Assembly: GCF_023145115.1 (NCBI RefSeq)
Contig: NZ_JAGLEJ010000025.1
Span: 1-16,329, forward strand
Origin: Algiphilus sp.
GTDB lineage: Bacteria; Pseudomonadota; Gammaproteobacteria; Nevskiales; Nevskiaceae
Length of the DNA: 16,329 bases
Direction of reading: 5' to 3'
The translations under genes and the position numbers were made by a program. The notes under the pieces are model-generated. The model was given only the letters and a program-made list of their open reading frames with translations, was not told the DNA's origin and searched no databases. Each line of letters starts with the position of its first letter. Position 1 is the stretch's first letter. Positions 15,644 to 16,329 of the stretch are shown piece after piece.

Positions 15644-16021
15644 CTAACCCCGTCCGGTCAGAAGCTGGACCGCCCACAGCAGGAATGAGTCGAGCCCCCA
15701 GAGGAACAGCGCCACGATCAGCACCACCAGCGCGATCAGCAGCGTGGTCTGGATGCTCTCCTGACGGGTCGGGAAAGTGGTCTTGCGCATCTCGATGCGC
15801 GCACCCACCAGATACCCCCAGGCGATCCGGCCATTGGCGGTCTGGTAGAACAGGAACGCAGCCGCGGCCACGGCGGCGACCATGATCCCGGCTCGAATGG
15901 CCACGTTGTACTGCGGCTGCAGCATGTAGAAGGCAGCGATACCGCCACCCACCACGGCCAGCGCCGCGAGCATCCAGAGGGTGTCGAGACTGCCGCCGGA
16001 TGCCTGCTTGGAATTGCTCAT
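15644..16021 (-). CDS. secE: Preprotein translocase subunit SecE
   Basis: SecE is the essential inner-membrane clamp of the SecYEG channel. The protein has 125 residues (E. coli: 127) and three predicted membrane segments, as in enterobacterial SecE: about 12-34 (LWMLAALAVVGGGIAAFYML), 40-60 (VAIRAGIMVAAVAAAAFLF) and 92-120 (LLIALVVLIVALFLWGL onward). The conserved amphipathic stretch ARIEMRKTTFPTRQES precedes the last segment. The ATG at 16019-16021 (MSNSKQASGG) is the only sensible start, because the in-frame extension runs into tRNA-Trp. No clear Shine-Dalgarno precedes it, which is unusual among its neighbours. It lies 60 bases after tRNA-Trp and four bases before nusG, and is likely in one transcript with both. 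Confidence 0.96.
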   Translation of the reverse strand: MSNSKQASGGSLDTLWMLAALAVVGGGIAAFYMLQPQYNVAIRAGIMVAAVAAAAFLFYQTANGRIAWGYLVGARIEMRKTTFPTRQESIQTTLLIALVVLIVALFLWGLDSFLLWAVQLLTGRG

Positions 16022-16068
16022 CGATAAGCGCTTGAAATTGGGTCGGTTTCTGCGGTCACTTGCGGGAC

Positions 16069-16089
16069 CCCTGCCACGAAATGGCAGGG
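16069..16089 (-). other. Inverted repeat spanning the tRNA-Trp 3' end
   Basis: The last eight bases of the tRNA, CCCTGCCA including CCA (16082-16089), are exactly complementary to TGGCAGGG (16069-16076) just downstream, with a five-base TTTCG loop. In the primary transcript this hairpin could compete with the acceptor stem or mark the 3' processing site. The pairing is seen; the role is inferred. Confidence 0.6.
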
Positions 16090-16157
16090 CAGGAGGGACT
16101 CGAACCCCCAACCTGCGGTTTTGGAGACCGCTGCTCTACCAATTGAGCTACTACCCT
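16082..16157 (-). tRNA. tRNA-Trp (anticodon CCA)
   Basis: The 76 bases fold into a full cloverleaf. The acceptor stem is AGGGTAG with CTGCCCT, the D arm GCTC-AATTGGTA-GAGC, the anticodon arm GCGGT-CTCCAAA-ACCGC, and the T arm GGGGG-TTCGAGT-CCCTC. The anticodon CCA (16122-16124) reads UGG, and the 3' CCA is encoded. The sequence closely resembles E. coli tRNA-Trp. Its place between tuf and secE is a recurrent gammaproteobacterial arrangement. It follows the tuf terminator by about 35 bases and would be cut out of the secE-nusG transcript. Confidence 0.97.
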
Positions 16158-16192
16158 GGGGACAACGACCCGCGACTACACCGGCAACCACG

Positions 16193-16228
16193 AAAAACAC
16201 GGGGCGCGCATTGTACGCGCGCCCCGTG
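16193..16228 (-). terminator. Intrinsic terminator of the upstream tuf
   Basis: A perfect 12-bp GC-rich stem (arms 16217-16228 and 16198-16209, loop of 7) is followed by TTTTT (16193-16197) on the minus strand. It begins 22 bases after the tuf stop codon. It is the strongest intrinsic terminator in the window and separates tuf from the tRNA-Trp-secE-nusG unit. Confidence 0.9.
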
Positions 16229-16237
16229 GAAAAGCAA
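16210..16237 (-). promoter_or_regulatory. Candidate promoter for tRNA-Trp-secE-nusG, inside the tuf terminator
   Basis: The minus strand shows a -10 box TACAAT (16210-16215, five of six) in the terminator loop and a -35-like TTGCTT (16232-16237, TTG conserved) with a 16-base spacer. The start would fall near 16203, in the 3' arm of the hairpin and about 45 bases before the tRNA 5' end. Transcripts starting there lack the 5' arm and could not form the terminator. The -35 is weak, so this is a moderate call supported by the need for a promoter here. Confidence 0.6.
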
Positions 16238-16249
16238 AGCCCGAGAGCC

Positions 16250-16329
16250 TCAGGCGATGATCTTTGCCACCACGCCGGCGCCGACGGTGCGGCCGCCCTC
16301 GCGAATGGCGAAGCGCAGACCCTCCTCCA
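16250..16329 (-). CDS. tuf: Elongation factor Tu, C-terminal end (first tuf copy, cut by window edge)
   Basis: The visible 25 codons end LRFAIREGGRTVGAGVVAKI plus IA and a TGA stop at 16250-16252, which is the typical EF-Tu C-terminus of the third beta-barrel domain. The rest of the gene lies beyond the right edge. This copy occupies the tufB position upstream of tRNA-Trp, secE and nusG, and is followed by an intrinsic terminator. The second tuf starts at 281 in the same orientation, so the window is bracketed by two directly repeated tuf genes. Confidence 0.95.
   Translation of the reverse strand, partial: EEGLRFAIREGGRTVGAGVVAKIIA

Overview
The window is GC-rich bacterial core-genome DNA carrying the transcription/translation 'superoperon'. 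Every real gene lies on the minus strand, so transcription runs from high to low coordinates: tuf (3' end only) - tRNA-Trp - secE - nusG - rplK - rplA - rplJ - rplL - rpoB - rpoC - rpsL - rpsG - fusA - tuf (5' end only). Two tuf copies bracketing this order, with tRNA-Trp between tuf and secE and the str genes directly after rpoC, is the arrangement known from Gammaproteobacteria such as Pseudomonas and Xanthomonas and also from Betaproteobacteria. RpoC keeps E. coli residue numbering at all its metal-binding sites, and the rplJ leader has an E. coli-like L10 site, so a high-GC gammaproteobacterium is my best guess. I cannot name a genus.

Layout. 16250-16329: end of the first tuf, then a strong intrinsic terminator whose loop carries a -10 box for the next unit. 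15106-16157: tRNA-Trp, SecE of the Sec translocon and the elongation factor NusG. 14795-15105: a spacer filled by two diverged copies of a hairpin-rich repeat. 13665-14794: L11 and L1. 12443-13439: L10 and L7/L12, preceded by a recognisable L10 autoregulatory leader. 11992-12442: a 451-base structured spacer with an intrinsic terminator/attenuator. 3487-11991: RNA polymerase beta and beta'. 3338-3486: a sharp sigma-70 promoter followed by a terminator-like hairpin in the rpsL leader. 1-3337: S12, S7, EF-G and the start of the second tuf.

The genes work together as the growth-rate-controlled core. They supply the L11/L1/L10-L12 stalk region of the 50S subunit, the S12/S7 decoding-centre proteins of the 30S, the two GTPase factors EF-Tu and EF-G that work at that stalk, the catalytic subunits of RNA polymerase, and NusG, which binds RNA polymerase. 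The visible control points (one L10 leader, one attenuator before rpoB, a promoter plus attenuator-like hairpin before rpsL, a terminator-embedded promoter before tRNA-Trp) would let the sub-blocks be expressed at different levels.

I found no accessory region, mobile element, CRISPR array or exotic system. All coding sequences look intact and ordinary. The points worth a second look are regulatory architecture and the intergenic repeats.
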